DNA from: Verrucomicrobiales bacterium
GTDB taxonomy: Bacteria; Verrucomicrobiota; Verrucomicrobiia; Verrucomicrobiales; DEV007
Assembly (NCBI GenBank): GCA_016795505.1
Contig: JAEUHH010000007.1
Span: forward strand, 29,968-93,967
Reading direction: 5' to 3'
Length of the DNA stretch: 64,000 nt
Shown: piece by piece, positions 38,356-46,994 of the stretch
Numbering within the stretch: position 1 is the stretch's first letter
Layout of the letters: each line of letters begins with the position of its first letter
Made by a program: the position numbers and the translations under genes
Notes under the pieces: model-generated
The model's database searches: none
Seen by the model: only the letters and a program-made list of their open reading frames with translations
Told to the model about the DNA's origin: nothing

Positions 38356-41300
38356 ATGAAGCGCCCTCTTCTCTATTTCTTCCTTTGCCTCCTGGTATCC
38401 TCCCCTTCCCCGGCCCAGGAGATCGACAAAACCTCCGGCAAAGTCGTCGTCCCCCGCCGCCAGTCGGCTCCCCCCGGTCCCCCCACCCCGGCCGCGGAGG
38501 CCGCGAAAAAGATGACCGTGCCGCCCGGCTTTTCAGTCGAGGTCGTCGCCGCCGAGCCGGACATCGTGAACCCGGTGGCCATGGCCATCGACGATCAGGG
38601 GCGCTTCTGGATCACCGAAAGCTTTGAATACCCGCGGAAGGAGCCGGGACCGGGCCGGGATCGCGTGAAAGTGCTCGAAGACACGGACCGCGATGGCCGC
38701 ATCGACAAGGTCACCGTCTTCGCCGAGGGCCTGAACATTCCCTCGGGCATCGCCGTCGGCCATGGCGGCGTGTGGGTGGCCAATGCGCCGGACCTCCTCT
38801 TTCTCCAGGACACGGACGGCGACCTGAAAGCCGATTCGCAAAAAGTCGTCGTGACCGGATTCGGCCGCACCGACACCCACGAGCTGCCCAACTCGCTGGT
38901 TTGGGGTCCCGATGGTTGGCTCTACGGGCTGAACGGCGTCTTCAACTACTGCAACGTCAAACACCGCGGGCGGGAGATCCCCTTCACCTGCGCGATGTTC
39001 CGCATCAATCCCGTGGCCGACACGGACGGTGAATGGAAAGGCACGCACGATTTCCAACTGTTCGCCGAGGGCACCTCGAACCCCTGGGGCATCGCGTGGA
39101 ACGGCGACGGTGAGGCCTTTCTCAGTGCCTGCGTCATCGATCACCTCTGGCACATCAGCGAGAGCGGTTACTACCATCGTCAGGGCGGACCGTATCCGCC
39201 CCACACCTGGAAGCTCGGCTCCATCGTGAAACACCAGCACCAGATGGCGGCCTATTGCGGCATCACGTGGTTCGATTCCGACGCCTATCCCGAGGAATAC
39301 CGCGAAAAACTCTACATGGGCAACATCCACGGAGGCTGCATCAATGTGGACGCGCTGGAGCGGCGCGGGTCGAGCTATTTCGCCACCCCGCGGCCGGATT
39401 TTCTGACCGCCAACGACGTGTGGCATATGCCCGTGGCCCAGTTGACCGGCCCCGACGGCTGCCTCTACGTGCTGGACTGGTACGACCGCTACCATTGCTA
39501 TCAGGATGCCAATGCCGATCCCGCTGGCGTCGACCGCGGCCACGGGCGGCTCTACCGGGTGCGTTACCAGGACACGCCTCGTGCCCCGGCTTTCGATCTG
39601 GCGAAGGAGAGCGACGCGCAGCTCATCGGCCGGCTCGGCAGTCCCAACATGTATTACCGCGAGCGCGCCCAGCGCCTGCTCAGCGAGCGGCTCATCGCCG
39701 GAAAAACCGAAGATCTCGCCGGAAGAATCCAAGCCGTCGCGCTCGACGGCAGCCAGTCGCGTAAAGCCCGGATGCATGCGCTGTGGGCGCTGATCGGCTC
39801 GCAACAACTCGACGAAACGTTTCTGCTCACGCTTCTGAACCACACCGAGCCACAATTCCGCGCCTGGGGTGTCCGGGCGGCGGGGAACACGGGCATCGTA
39901 TCCGACTCAGTGTTGAGCCGTCTCTTCACACTTGCCGCCGATTCCTCACCCGACGTACAGCGGCAGGTCGCCATCGCCGCGCCAAAGCTTGCCGGCCCAA
40001 AAGCCCCCACCCTTTTGGCCGAGGTGCTGGCCCGTTGCGGCGACGATGAGACCATTCCGCATCTCGTCTGGCAGAATCTACATCCCCTGCTCGACGACAA
40101 TCCGACGATCGACGCGGTCCTGAGCCGCTTCGCCACCGACACGACGCCCGGCTTTGTCGCGATGGCGCCTCTTTTCAGCGAGCGCCTGTTCAGCGGGCCA
40201 GACCCGAATCTCGCCGCCTTTACCCAACTGCTTGAGCTGACCCGAAAAACCGCCGTTGCAGGCGAGGTGCTCGACAATCTGGCCAAACGCGTCCGCAATC
40301 GCGAGTTTCGCCTGGAGGCCCTGGAGCCGATCCGACCGCGCCTGGAGAAAGCCATCGCGCCGCTGCTGGCAGGCGAGAACGGCGACGCGCTGAAATTTTC
40401 CGCCGCCAATCTCGCCGCCACCTGGGGCAATGCCGACGCCGCCAAGCTGGTGACCGGCACGCTGCTGGATGCCAAAGCCAGCGAAGCCTCCCGCATCGCC
40501 GCCGCCGAGGCCGTGGCCACCGCCGGTGACGACCAAGCCATCGAGACGCTGAAAACCGTGCTCGCCGATGCCCAGGCGCCGCAGGGCCTGCGCCGCGCCA
40601 CCTTGTCCTCCCTGGGCAGGCTGGACTCCCCCGCCGTCGCCAGGGCTGCCCTTTCCGCCTACGGAGCCCTGCCCGCTCCCCTGCAGCGCGATGCCATCGA
40701 GCTGCTCACCCAGCGGCCCGCCTGGAGCCGCCAGCTGATCGCTGCGGTGGAGTCCGGACAGGTGGCCGCCACCGCCATCAATCCCATGCAGGTCGCCAAG
40801 ATGGCCGGTCCGGGAGCGAACGCCGACCTGCGGCCGAAGATCGAGAAGCTCTGGGGCCGCGTGCGGCTGGAGCGGAATCCCGGCCGCGAGGAAAAAATCG
40901 CCCGCATCGTCCAACTGGCCGGCGAAAAGACCGGCGACTGGAAAAATGGCAAAGCCGTCTTCACCCGCTCCTGCGCCGCCTGCCACAAACTCCACGGCGA
41001 AGGCAACCTGATCGGCCCCGACCTGACCGTGAGCGGCCGCGGCACGCTGGAGCAACTGCTTTCCAACATGCTGGACCCGAATCTCGTCATCGGCGAGGCC
41101 TATCAGGCCCGCATCGTCAACACCCACGACGGTCGTGCCGTGATGGGCCTGCCGGTGGAGGACAACGACCAGCGCGTCGTGGTGCGGTCGCCCGCGGGTA
41201 AGGACGAGATCTTTGCCCGCGCCGATGTGAAATCGGTCGATGTGCTCCCCGTCTCCCTGATGCCCGAAAACCTGGAAGCCACCATGACGGAGCAGGAATT

Positions 41301-41385
41301 GATCGACTTGATCAACTATCTGGCGTGGGACCTGCATCCGGAAAATCCCAATGCCAAGGCCCTGGCAGGCGTGAAGCTGAAATAA
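38356..41385 (+). CDS. PVC-type propeller/HEAT/heme-binding protein (1009 aa)
   Basis: Second large PVC heme protein in the window. A signal peptide (LLYFFLCLLVSSPSPA) is followed by a propeller (about 50-400; FSVEVVAAEPDIVNPVAMAID, VLEDTDRDGRIDKVT, FAEGTSNPWGIAWNGDGEAFLSACV, DGCLYVLDWYDRYHC), a long HEAT-repeat helical region (about 420-860, where repeats end in 'LGRLDSPAVARAALSA'-like helices) and a C-terminal cytochrome c with CAACHKLHGEGNLIGPDL. Family TIGR02604/TIGR02603-like. Probably periplasmic, electron-transferring polymer-binding protein; activity unproven. It is about 130 residues longer than the copy at 29.8 kb, mainly in the HEAT region. Confidence 0.9.
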   Translation: MKRPLLYFFLCLLVSSPSPAQEIDKTSGKVVVPRRQSAPPGPPTPAAEAAKKMTVPPGFSVEVVAAEPDIVNPVAMAIDDQGRFWITESFEYPRKEPGPGRDRVKVLEDTDRDGRIDKVTVFAEGLNIPSGIAVGHGGVWVANAPDLLFLQDTDGDLKADSQKVVVTGFGRTDTHELPNSLVWGPDGWLYGLNGVFNYCNVKHRGREIPFTCAMFRINPVADTDGEWKGTHDFQLFAEGTSNPWGIAWNGDGEAFLSACVIDHLWHISESGYYHRQGGPYPPHTWKLGSIVKHQHQMAAYCGITWFDSDAYPEEYREKLYMGNIHGGCINVDALERRGSSYFATPRPDFLTANDVWHMPVAQLTGPDGCLYVLDWYDRYHCYQDANADPAGVDRGHGRLYRVRYQDTPRAPAFDLAKESDAQLIGRLGSPNMYYRERAQRLLSERLIAGKTEDLAGRIQAVALDGSQSRKARMHALWALIGSQQLDETFLLTLLNHTEPQFRAWGVRAAGNTGIVSDSVLSRLFTLAADSSPDVQRQVAIAAPKLAGPKAPTLLAEVLARCGDDETIPHLVWQNLHPLLDDNPTIDAVLSRFATDTTPGFVAMAPLFSERLFSGPDPNLAAFTQLLELTRKTAVAGEVLDNLAKRVRNREFRLEALEPIRPRLEKAIAPLLAGENGDALKFSAANLAATWGNADAAKLVTGTLLDAKASEASRIAAAEAVATAGDDQAIETLKTVLADAQAPQGLRRATLSSLGRLDSPAVARAALSAYGALPAPLQRDAIELLTQRPAWSRQLIAAVESGQVAATAINPMQVAKMAGPGANADLRPKIEKLWGRVRLERNPGREEKIARIVQLAGEKTGDWKNGKAVFTRSCAACHKLHGEGNLIGPDLTVSGRGTLEQLLSNMLDPNLVIGEAYQARIVNTHDGRAVMGLPVEDNDQRVVVRSPAGKDEIFARADVKSVDVLPVSLMPENLEATMTEQELIDLINYLAWDLHPENPNAKALAGVKLK

Positions 41386-41390
41386 AGGGC

Positions 41391-41410
41391 CGGCGGAGTC
41401 GATTCCGCCG
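41391..41410 (+). terminator. Hairpin after the PVC heme gene (terminator or attenuator)
   Basis: CGGCGGA-GTCGAT-TCCGCCG forms a perfect 7-bp stem, 6-base loop, six bases after the stop codon and followed by a weak T run (ATTTTCG). It lies only 11 bases before the next start, so it could trim read-through into the barrel gene. Confidence 0.5.
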
Positions 41411-41420
41411 CCGATTTTCG

Positions 41421-42371
41421 ATGAATTCCGGTTGCCGCCCCGCTTCGGGGAACGTAACAAGCCACGTGCCAAACCGACTTCTCCCCTACTCCCCCATCGC
41501 TGCCGCGGTCGCGGCCAGTGTATTCCCCTTCTTCGCCGCCGCCGAGGAGGAGCGGACCGAGGAGTCGTTCATTCCGAACTACGCGGTGGCCGGCAGCTAT
41601 TTTCAATGGGACGCCGACGCCGACTTTTCCGGCGGAGATGGCTCGGTGAGCCAGTTCGAGACCGGAGCCGAGGGCAACGTCCCGGTGCTGATGCGGGACG
41701 GCCTGCGGATCACCGCCGGGGCGAAATACCGGTGGAATCGGCTCGAGTTTTCCGGCGCGGATCATCCGCTGGCCTCGCAGAGCTTCGACCTGCATCGGGT
41801 GGACCTGCCGATCAATGCCTGGGCCGACCTGAATGACCGCTGGAAGCTCTGGGCGCGCCTGCAGCCGGGCTGGTATTCCGATTTCGATAAAGTCGGCTCG
41901 GACGATTTCATCCTCACCTCGCTGGCCCTGCTGTCCTACCGCTGGACGGATGCGGTGAAAGTCGCTTTCGGTGCCTACTACTCGCGGGACCTCGGCGAGG
42001 AGCGGGTGCTGCCGGCCGTCGGCTTCATCATCGAGCCCGACCCGCGCTGGTCGCTGGCGCTGACTTTCCCGCGGGTGGAGTTGGTTCACGCCCCCACCGC
42101 CGACTGGCTGATCACTGCGCGGGCGATGCTGAGCGGTGCCGGCTGGAACATCGCCGATCCCGCCGGCGGCGAGGGCGAAGTGGACCTGAACTATCGCAGC
42201 ATCCGCGCCGGCATCGGCCTCGACCACCGACTCAGCGGTCCTTGGTGGGCCTATCTCGATGCCGGCATGCAGTTCGGCCAGGAGATCGAGATCGAAGGCG
42301 GCGGCTACGACTTTTCGCAGGAACTCGACTCCAGCGCCTACGTCGCGGCCGGGATCAAGGTGCGGTTCTGA
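41421..42371 (+). CDS. Outer-membrane beta-barrel protein (DUF6268-like)
   Basis: A 316-aa protein with a leader around LLPYSPIAAAVAASVFPFFAAA and then repeated amphipathic strands (YAVAGSYFQWDADADFSGG, GLRITAGAKYRWNRLEFSG, LWARLQPGWYSDFD, VKVAFGAYYSRDLGEERVLPAVGFII), ending YVAAGIKVRF with the C-terminal Phe typical of outer-membrane barrels. The PINAWADLNDRWKLWARLQPG stretch fits DUF6268-type barrels. The start at 41421 is the last Met before the leader; the longer frame reads back over the hairpin and the upstream gene. Confidence 0.78.
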   Translation: MNSGCRPASGNVTSHVPNRLLPYSPIAAAVAASVFPFFAAAEEERTEESFIPNYAVAGSYFQWDADADFSGGDGSVSQFETGAEGNVPVLMRDGLRITAGAKYRWNRLEFSGADHPLASQSFDLHRVDLPINAWADLNDRWKLWARLQPGWYSDFDKVGSDDFILTSLALLSYRWTDAVKVAFGAYYSRDLGEERVLPAVGFIIEPDPRWSLALTFPRVELVHAPTADWLITARAMLSGAGWNIADPAGGEGEVDLNYRSIRAGIGLDHRLSGPWWAYLDAGMQFGQEIEIEGGGYDFSQELDSSAYVAAGIKVRF

Positions 42372-42431
42372 GTCCGGCGTCCTCATGTTGGCGCCCCATC
42401 CGGGGCGCCCGGGGATTTGGGTGGTGTTTCC

Positions 42432-42782
42432 GTTGGCGACAGCCACCGGGTTCCCGGCTTTCCCCTCACAGAACCGCCCCGGCAGGGGCGGCGGATATGA
42501 GCCGGTGGCGACAGCCACCGGGTTCCCGCCCTTCCCCTCACAAAACCGCCCCGGCAGGGGCGGCGGATATGAGCCGGTGGCGACAGCCACCGGATTCCCG
42601 CCCTTCCCCTCACAAAACCGGCCCGGCAGGGGCAGCGGATATGAGCCGGTAGCGACAGCCACCGGGTTCCCGCCCTTCCCCTCACAAATCCGCCCCGGCA
42701 GGGGCGGCAGATATGAGCCGGTGGCGACAGCCACCGGATTCCCGCCCTTCCCCTCACAAATCCGCCCCGGCAGGGGCGGCGG
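42432..42782. repeat. 72-bp tandem repeat, about five copies
   Basis: Units begin near 42432, 42504, 42576, 42648 and 42720, exactly 72 bp apart. Each holds two palindromes: GGTGGC-GACA-GCCACC and CCGCCCC-GGCA-GGGGCGG. Because 72 is a multiple of three, frames stay open on both strands (24-residue peptide period), but there is no start or leader to support translation. Confidence 0.92.
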
Positions 42783-42824
42783 AACGGCATCCGCATCGGC
42801 CGCATGACCGGCGATGGCTCCGGG

Positions 42825-42841
42825 GCAGGCGGGACGCCTGC
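42825..42841. repeat. REP-like hairpin
   Basis: GCAGGC-GGGAC-GCCTGC, a perfect 6-bp stem with 5-base loop, followed by GGTCCC. Its look (AGGCGGGACGCCTG) is that of short intergenic repeats in PVC genomes; only one copy is seen here. Confidence 0.55.
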
Positions 42842-42890
42842 GGTCCCGGTGGGTTTTGCCCCGATAGCCCGCCTCACTTCCGCGCTGCTC

Positions 42891-42957
42891 CGATCAAACC
42901 CTGTCGCATCGGCGATCGGACCCTGTTGCATCGGCGATCAGACCCTGTTGGATCGGA
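42891..42957. repeat. 22-bp GATC/ACCCTGTT repeat, three units
   Basis: GATC at 42892, 42914 and 42936 and ACCC cores at 42898, 42920 and 42942, period exactly 22. A degraded fourth unit (ATCGGAC at 42959) leads into the minisatellite. Confidence 0.88.
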
Positions 42958-42970
42958 AATCGGACGGCGG

Positions 42971-43342
42971 CGACGGACCCGCTGGGCGGTAGCGACGGAC
43001 CCTCTGGGTGGCAGCGGCGGACCCGCTGGGTGGTAGCGACGGACCCGCTGGGTGGCAGCGGCGGACCCGCTGGGTGGCAGCGACGGACCCGCTGGGGGGT
43101 AGCGACGGACCCGCTGGGGGGTAGCGACGGACCCGCTGGGTGGCAGCGACGGACCCGCTGGGTGGCAGCGACGGACCCGCTGGGTGGCAGCGACGGACCC
43201 GCTGGGTGGCAGCGACGGACCCGCTGGGTGGTAGCGACGGACCCGCTGGGTGGCAGCGACGGACCCGCTGGGTGGTAGCGACGGACCCGCTGGGTGGTAG
43301 CGACGGACCCGCTGGGTGGTAGCGACGGACCCTCAGGGTGCT
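42971..43342. repeat. 22-bp minisatellite, 17 copies
   Basis: CGACGG starts every 22 bp from 42971 to 43323 with few substitutions (GGTAGC/GGCAGC alternation, occasional GGGGGG). Each unit contains the small inverted repeat ACCC-GCT-GGGT. The last unit is diverged (CCCTCAGGGT). It ends 24 bp before the stop of the FabG-like gene. Confidence 0.95.
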
Positions 43343-43366
43343 TGACCCCGGCGCGGAGGCGGCGAC

Positions 43367-44077
43367 TCAGAGGATGCCGCCGTCGATTTTCAGGACGGCA
43401 CCGGTGATATAGCTGGCCTCGCGGCTGGCGAGGAAGGTGACGGCCGCGGCAACTTCTTCCGGGCGGCCAAAGCGGCGCATGGGGATGGTGCGGGCGAGAT
43501 TTCTTTTCTCCTCATCGGTCAAGGCGGTGAGGGCATCGGTGTCGATGTAGCCGGGGCAGACGGCATTGACGGTGATGCCGGAGCGGGCGCATTCCTTGGC
43601 GAGCGACTGGGTGAGGGCGACGACGCCGGCCTTGGCGGCGGCGTAATTGGTCTGGCCTGCCGGCGCGAGCAGGGCGCTGAGGCTGGAGACATTGACGATG
43701 CGGCCGTATCGCCGGGCCATCATGGGTCGGATGACGGCGCGGCAACCGTGGTAGACGGCATCGAGATTGGCCCGGATGACGGCATGCCAATCGTCGGGAG
43801 CGAGGTTGGCGAGGAGGGCGTCGCGGTGAAAACCGGCGTTGTTCACCAGGACATCGACGCCGCCGACGCGCTCGATCACGCCGGCCCAGGCGGCGGGGTC
43901 GGTGACATCGAGGGTGACCAACTCCGCCCGGCCGTCGGACGCGGCCGCCAGCGTCTCGGCCTGGGCGCGGCCCTCGCGGACGCCGAGGAGGACGCGATGG
44001 TCCGGGGATGCCTCCAGCCAGGCCCGGGCAATGGCCTGGCCGAGCCCTCCATTGGCGCCGGTGACGAGTGCGATCAT
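43367..44077 (-). CDS. fabG: SDR oxidoreductase, FabG-like 3-oxoacyl-ACP reductase
   Basis: A 236-aa NADPH-dependent short-chain dehydrogenase. The cofactor motif TGANGGLG, VLVNNAG, the catalytic Ser in NVSSLSA, YAAAK (Tyr and Lys), VCPGYIDTDAL and the terminal ITGAVLKIDGG all match FabG, which reduces 3-oxoacyl-ACP in fatty acid synthesis. Since it stands alone, away from other fab genes, it may be a second reductase with another acyl-like or polyketide substrate. Its 3' end abuts the minisatellite. Confidence 0.88.
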   Translation of the reverse strand: MIALVTGANGGLGQAIARAWLEASPDHRVLLGVREGRAQAETLAAASDGRAELVTLDVTDPAAWAGVIERVGGVDVLVNNAGFHRDALLANLAPDDWHAVIRANLDAVYHGCRAVIRPMMARRYGRIVNVSSLSALLAPAGQTNYAAAKAGVVALTQSLAKECARSGITVNAVCPGYIDTDALTALTDEEKRNLARTIPMRRFGRPEEVAAAVTFLASREASYITGAVLKIDGGIL

Positions 44078-44127
44078 GCTTTTCGCCCATTCAACGGGAG
44101 GTTTTCCCCACAGGCAAGCGGGAAGCG

Positions 44128-44163
44128 GGCCGGCGGCTCACGCCATGACGTGTCCCGCCGGCC
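44128..44163. promoter_or_regulatory. Inverted repeat between divergent genes
   Basis: GGCCGGCGG and CCGCCGGCC, perfect 9-bp arms with an 18-bp spacer, centred in the 132-bp gap between the fabG-like and M14 genes. A regulator site or the base of a hairpin; no matching site elsewhere was seen. Confidence 0.4.
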
Positions 44164-44209
44164 GACGAAACGGGATGCGGCGTCGCGGATTCGGCATTTT
44201 GGTCCTGGG

Positions 44210-45475
44210 ATGAACGCCCTGCCTTTTTGTCGTCGTGCCTTGATGTGGTCTGCGCTCTGTTGGACCTCCCTTTCCAGCGGGGCAACGGCGGCGCTGACGG
44301 TCCACTCGGACTTCGAAGGCGGTTCGGGGGAGACGGTGTCGATCGACTCGGAGCGGCAGGCGATCCATCTCCGGCCCGCGTTGCGAGAGGGTCGCGGCTG
44401 GCCCTGCTGGTGGTATGTGCGGATCGAGGGCGCGGTGGTGGGTGCGGCTTTTGAACTGACGGTCAGCGGCAATCCGGGGCCGTTCCGACCCGGTGGGGCG
44501 GCGTTGGCGGCCAACTGGGCCCAACCTGTCCGCGCGGCGATCAGCAAGGACGATGTCGTCTGGACGCAGTCGCCGAACGGTGTCGCCGACACCCAGAACC
44601 GGACGATGACCTATCGCTTTGAGGCGCCGGGCGAACGTTTCTGGTTGGCGTGGGGTCCGCCTTTCACGCCCCGACACGGCGCGAAGCTGATCGAGGATCT
44701 GGTGGCGCAACTCCCCGGCTCGGAGGCTTTCGTCCTGGCCACGAGCCGGGATGGGCGACCCGTGCCGGGCATCCGGATGGGCCGGGCAGACGCCCCCGCG
44801 GCGATCTGGGTGCAGGCGAGGCAGCATGCCTGGGAGGCCGGGAGCAGCTGGACGGGGCGGGGTTTTGCGGAATGGGTGGCGGGTGATGATCCGGAGGCGC
44901 GCCGGCTGCGGGAATCGACGACGATCTACTTCGTGCCGATCATGGACGTGGACAATGTGGCGAGGGGCGCGGGCGGCAAGGAATCGGTGCCGCGCGACCA
45001 CAACCGCGACTGGTCAGGGGAGCCGGTCTATCCCGAGGTGGCCGCCGCCCAGGGGCGGATCGCGGAACTGGACCAGGCGGGCCGGCTGCGGATGTTCATC
45101 GATCTTCACAATCCCGGACCGGGAGACAAGCGGACGTTTTTCTTCGGCCCGTTCGGCTATGAGGAGATGGCCCCGCCGGTGCGGGCGGGCTACGACCGCT
45201 TCATTCAATTCGCGGCGAAGCGCATTCAGGGGCCGCCCGCGGTCGAGAGCGCCTACCGATTTGCCACCTACGTGCGGACGGATGAGGAGCGCGGTCGCAT
45301 GAGCAGCGGCTGGGTGCGGAAGCACACTGATCCCACCCGGACGATCTCAGTGACGCTGGAAGCGGCCTGGAACACGCCGGACAACACGGCGGATGGCTAT
45401 CGGCAAACGGGGCGTCAACTGGCCGCGGCGGTGGCGGACTATCTCTCGGCCCCGACGGCAAAAGCGGGGGAATGA
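44210..45475 (+). CDS. Secreted M14-family zinc carboxypeptidase
   Basis: A 421-aa exported metallopeptidase. The leader is LMWSALCWTSLSSGATA; an N-terminal beta domain (about 30-140, WPCWWYVRIEGAVVGAAFELTVSGNPGPF) resembles the domain preceding the catalytic part of cytosolic-carboxypeptidase-like M14 enzymes. The catalytic domain shows the zinc pair HAWE (HxxE), DHNRDW for the substrate-binding Asn-Arg, DLHNPG for the third zinc ligand and TLEAAWN with the catalytic Glu. Start ATG at 44210 is the first giving a signal peptide. Divergent from the fabG-like gene. Confidence 0.86.
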   Translation: MNALPFCRRALMWSALCWTSLSSGATAALTVHSDFEGGSGETVSIDSERQAIHLRPALREGRGWPCWWYVRIEGAVVGAAFELTVSGNPGPFRPGGAALAANWAQPVRAAISKDDVVWTQSPNGVADTQNRTMTYRFEAPGERFWLAWGPPFTPRHGAKLIEDLVAQLPGSEAFVLATSRDGRPVPGIRMGRADAPAAIWVQARQHAWEAGSSWTGRGFAEWVAGDDPEARRLRESTTIYFVPIMDVDNVARGAGGKESVPRDHNRDWSGEPVYPEVAAAQGRIAELDQAGRLRMFIDLHNPGPGDKRTFFFGPFGYEEMAPPVRAGYDRFIQFAAKRIQGPPAVESAYRFATYVRTDEERGRMSSGWVRKHTDPTRTISVTLEAAWNTPDNTADGYRQTGRQLAAAVADYLSAPTAKAGE

Positions 45476-45491
45476 GCACACCGACGGGCGC

Positions 45492-46952
45492 TCAGGGGAC
45501 CTTCGGCGCAGCCGGATAGAGCGGCTTCAGGTTTTCGCGGAACGCGGAGTAGTCGTCGGCTTTGCCCAATTTCACGCCACCGAGCAGCACGGTGCGGGCA
45601 GTCTCGATGAGAATGAAGAAGTCGAGCAGCAGGCTCATGTGCTTCATGTAGTAGAGGTCGTACTCGAGCTTGCGGACGGCATCCTCCTCGGTGGCTCCGT
45701 AGGGATAGCGGACCTGGGCCCATCCGGTCAGGCCGGGCTGGATGAGGAGCCGCTCCCGATACCAGGGGATCGACTCGGCCAACTGCTCAACGAAGGTCGG
45801 CTGCTCGGGCCGGGGACCGACGAAGGACATGTCACCTCGCAGGACATTGAAAAGCTGGGGAATCTCATCGATGCGGAAACGACGGAGCCAGCCTCCGACT
45901 TTGAATACGCGGGGATCGTTCGCCCCGGACCACTGAGGCCCCTTGGCCTCGGAGTCGACATGCATGGTGCGGAGCTTCAGGATGGTGAAGGGCCGCCCCA
46001 GCCGGCCGGCGCGGGTTTGGCGGAAAAACACGGGACCGGGAGACGACACCCGGACGAGGGCCATGCCCAGCAGCATGGCCGGAGCCAGCACTGGCAGCAG
46101 GAGCAGGGAGGTGACGATGTCGAAGGCCCGTTTGACCTTTTTGATGTAGAAGAGATCGCTCTGGTTACAGGCCCGGAAGAGCCAGTTTTCGGTGACCAGA
46201 TCGATCGGCACCGCCCGGTAGGCATCCTCGCAGGCGTCCGCGAGCGAGACAATTTCGACGCCCCGGTAGCGCATCTGCCTGAGCAAGGGGCCGAACTGAG
46301 GGTCCGCGAGATGCCGGTCGCGGACCAGCACAAGGTCCACCTCGAAGGAAACGCCATCGGAGAGGTCCGAGATGTCGCCCTTCATCGGCACATCGGAGGT
46401 GGCCCGATAGCCGCCGCCTGAGATGACGCCGAGGATCTTCGCGTGTCGCCCCCAGAGGAGATTGAGGAGATTCACCACCCGCTCGTCAGCCGCGCTGGAG
46501 ACCAGACAGACCGCCGTGCGCCAGCGGCGGGCAAAGGCACGGTGGAGAATGACATGATAGATCGCCGTCGCCACGAGGAGAAAAATCAGGCTGGCCATCA
46601 GCACCCCGCGACCAACGCGGGATGAAAAGTCGAGCGAGCCGATCACCAGAACCACGGCTCCCACCGTGGCCCAACCAGCCAGCATCCAGCGGAAAACGGG
46701 GAGAATTTCGGTCGTGCGGACTTTGGAGTAGAGGCCGCCGATGTAGTAAACGCTGGGAAGAGCCAAGGATGCGAGAGTGATGCCCAGCGAGTAGTCGGCA
46801 AGTTTGTCCCAAGCCGGCTCCCCAAATCGGTGAAGGGTGCCGAACAGGAACGACAACCAAACGAGCAAAAAGTCGATCCCGAAGAGACAAGCGACTCCCA
46901 GCCAGTGTCGAGAAGATCTGGAAATGCCGAAAAACATAGATTTGCCCTCCAC
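45492..46952 (-). CDS. Polyprenyl-phosphate sugar-1-phosphate transferase (WcaJ/EpsB type)
   Basis: A 486-aa inner-membrane enzyme that loads the first sugar phosphate onto undecaprenyl phosphate to start exopolysaccharide assembly. Four N-terminal membrane segments (GVACLFGIDFLLVWLSFLFG onward), a Rossmann-like middle domain (about 150-260), a fifth hydrophobic hairpin and the catalytic bacterial sugar transferase domain: KRAFDIVTS, SSPGPVFFRQTRAG, FTILKLRTM, RRFRIDEIPQLFNVLRGDMSFVGPRPE and QPGLTGWAQV, all strongly conserved. Last gene of a four-gene minus operon, 42 bp after the Wza-like gene. A start at the second Met (MFFGISRSS) is equally possible. Confidence 0.94.
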   Translation of the reverse strand: MEGKSMFFGISRSSRHWLGVACLFGIDFLLVWLSFLFGTLHRFGEPAWDKLADYSLGITLASLALPSVYYIGGLYSKVRTTEILPVFRWMLAGWATVGAVVLVIGSLDFSSRVGRGVLMASLIFLLVATAIYHVILHRAFARRWRTAVCLVSSAADERVVNLLNLLWGRHAKILGVISGGGYRATSDVPMKGDISDLSDGVSFEVDLVLVRDRHLADPQFGPLLRQMRYRGVEIVSLADACEDAYRAVPIDLVTENWLFRACNQSDLFYIKKVKRAFDIVTSLLLLPVLAPAMLLGMALVRVSSPGPVFFRQTRAGRLGRPFTILKLRTMHVDSEAKGPQWSGANDPRVFKVGGWLRRFRIDEIPQLFNVLRGDMSFVGPRPEQPTFVEQLAESIPWYRERLLIQPGLTGWAQVRYPYGATEEDAVRKLEYDLYYMKHMSLLLDFFILIETARTVLLGGVKLGKADDYSAFRENLKPLYPAAPKVP

Positions 46953-46994
46953 AAAGCAAATCCCGTCGGGCTTTTGCCTCGGAAACGGAATCTG

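Larger units (their letters stand above)
42783..43366. other. Gene-free repeat nest
   Basis: Between the barrel gene and the FabG-like gene the DNA consists almost entirely of short repeats: the tail of the 72-bp array, a REP-like hairpin, three 22-bp GATC units and a 17-copy minisatellite. I see no gene or RNA in it. Confidence 0.8.

Noticed and set aside
41316..42734. Long antisense open frame (472 codons) opposite the barrel gene and the 72-bp array
   Set aside because: GC-rich shadow: the sense frame has a leader, barrel strands and terminal Phe, and the antisense product is repetitive with no start signal.
43030..43322. Small repeat proteins encoded by the minisatellite
   Set aside because: Period 22 is not a multiple of three, so the frame rotates every unit; open frames come from absence of stops in the unit, without leader or ribosome site.
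42892..43342. CRISPR-like regular repeats
   Set aside because: Units are directly abutted with no spacers, the repeat is the whole period, and no cas genes are present.
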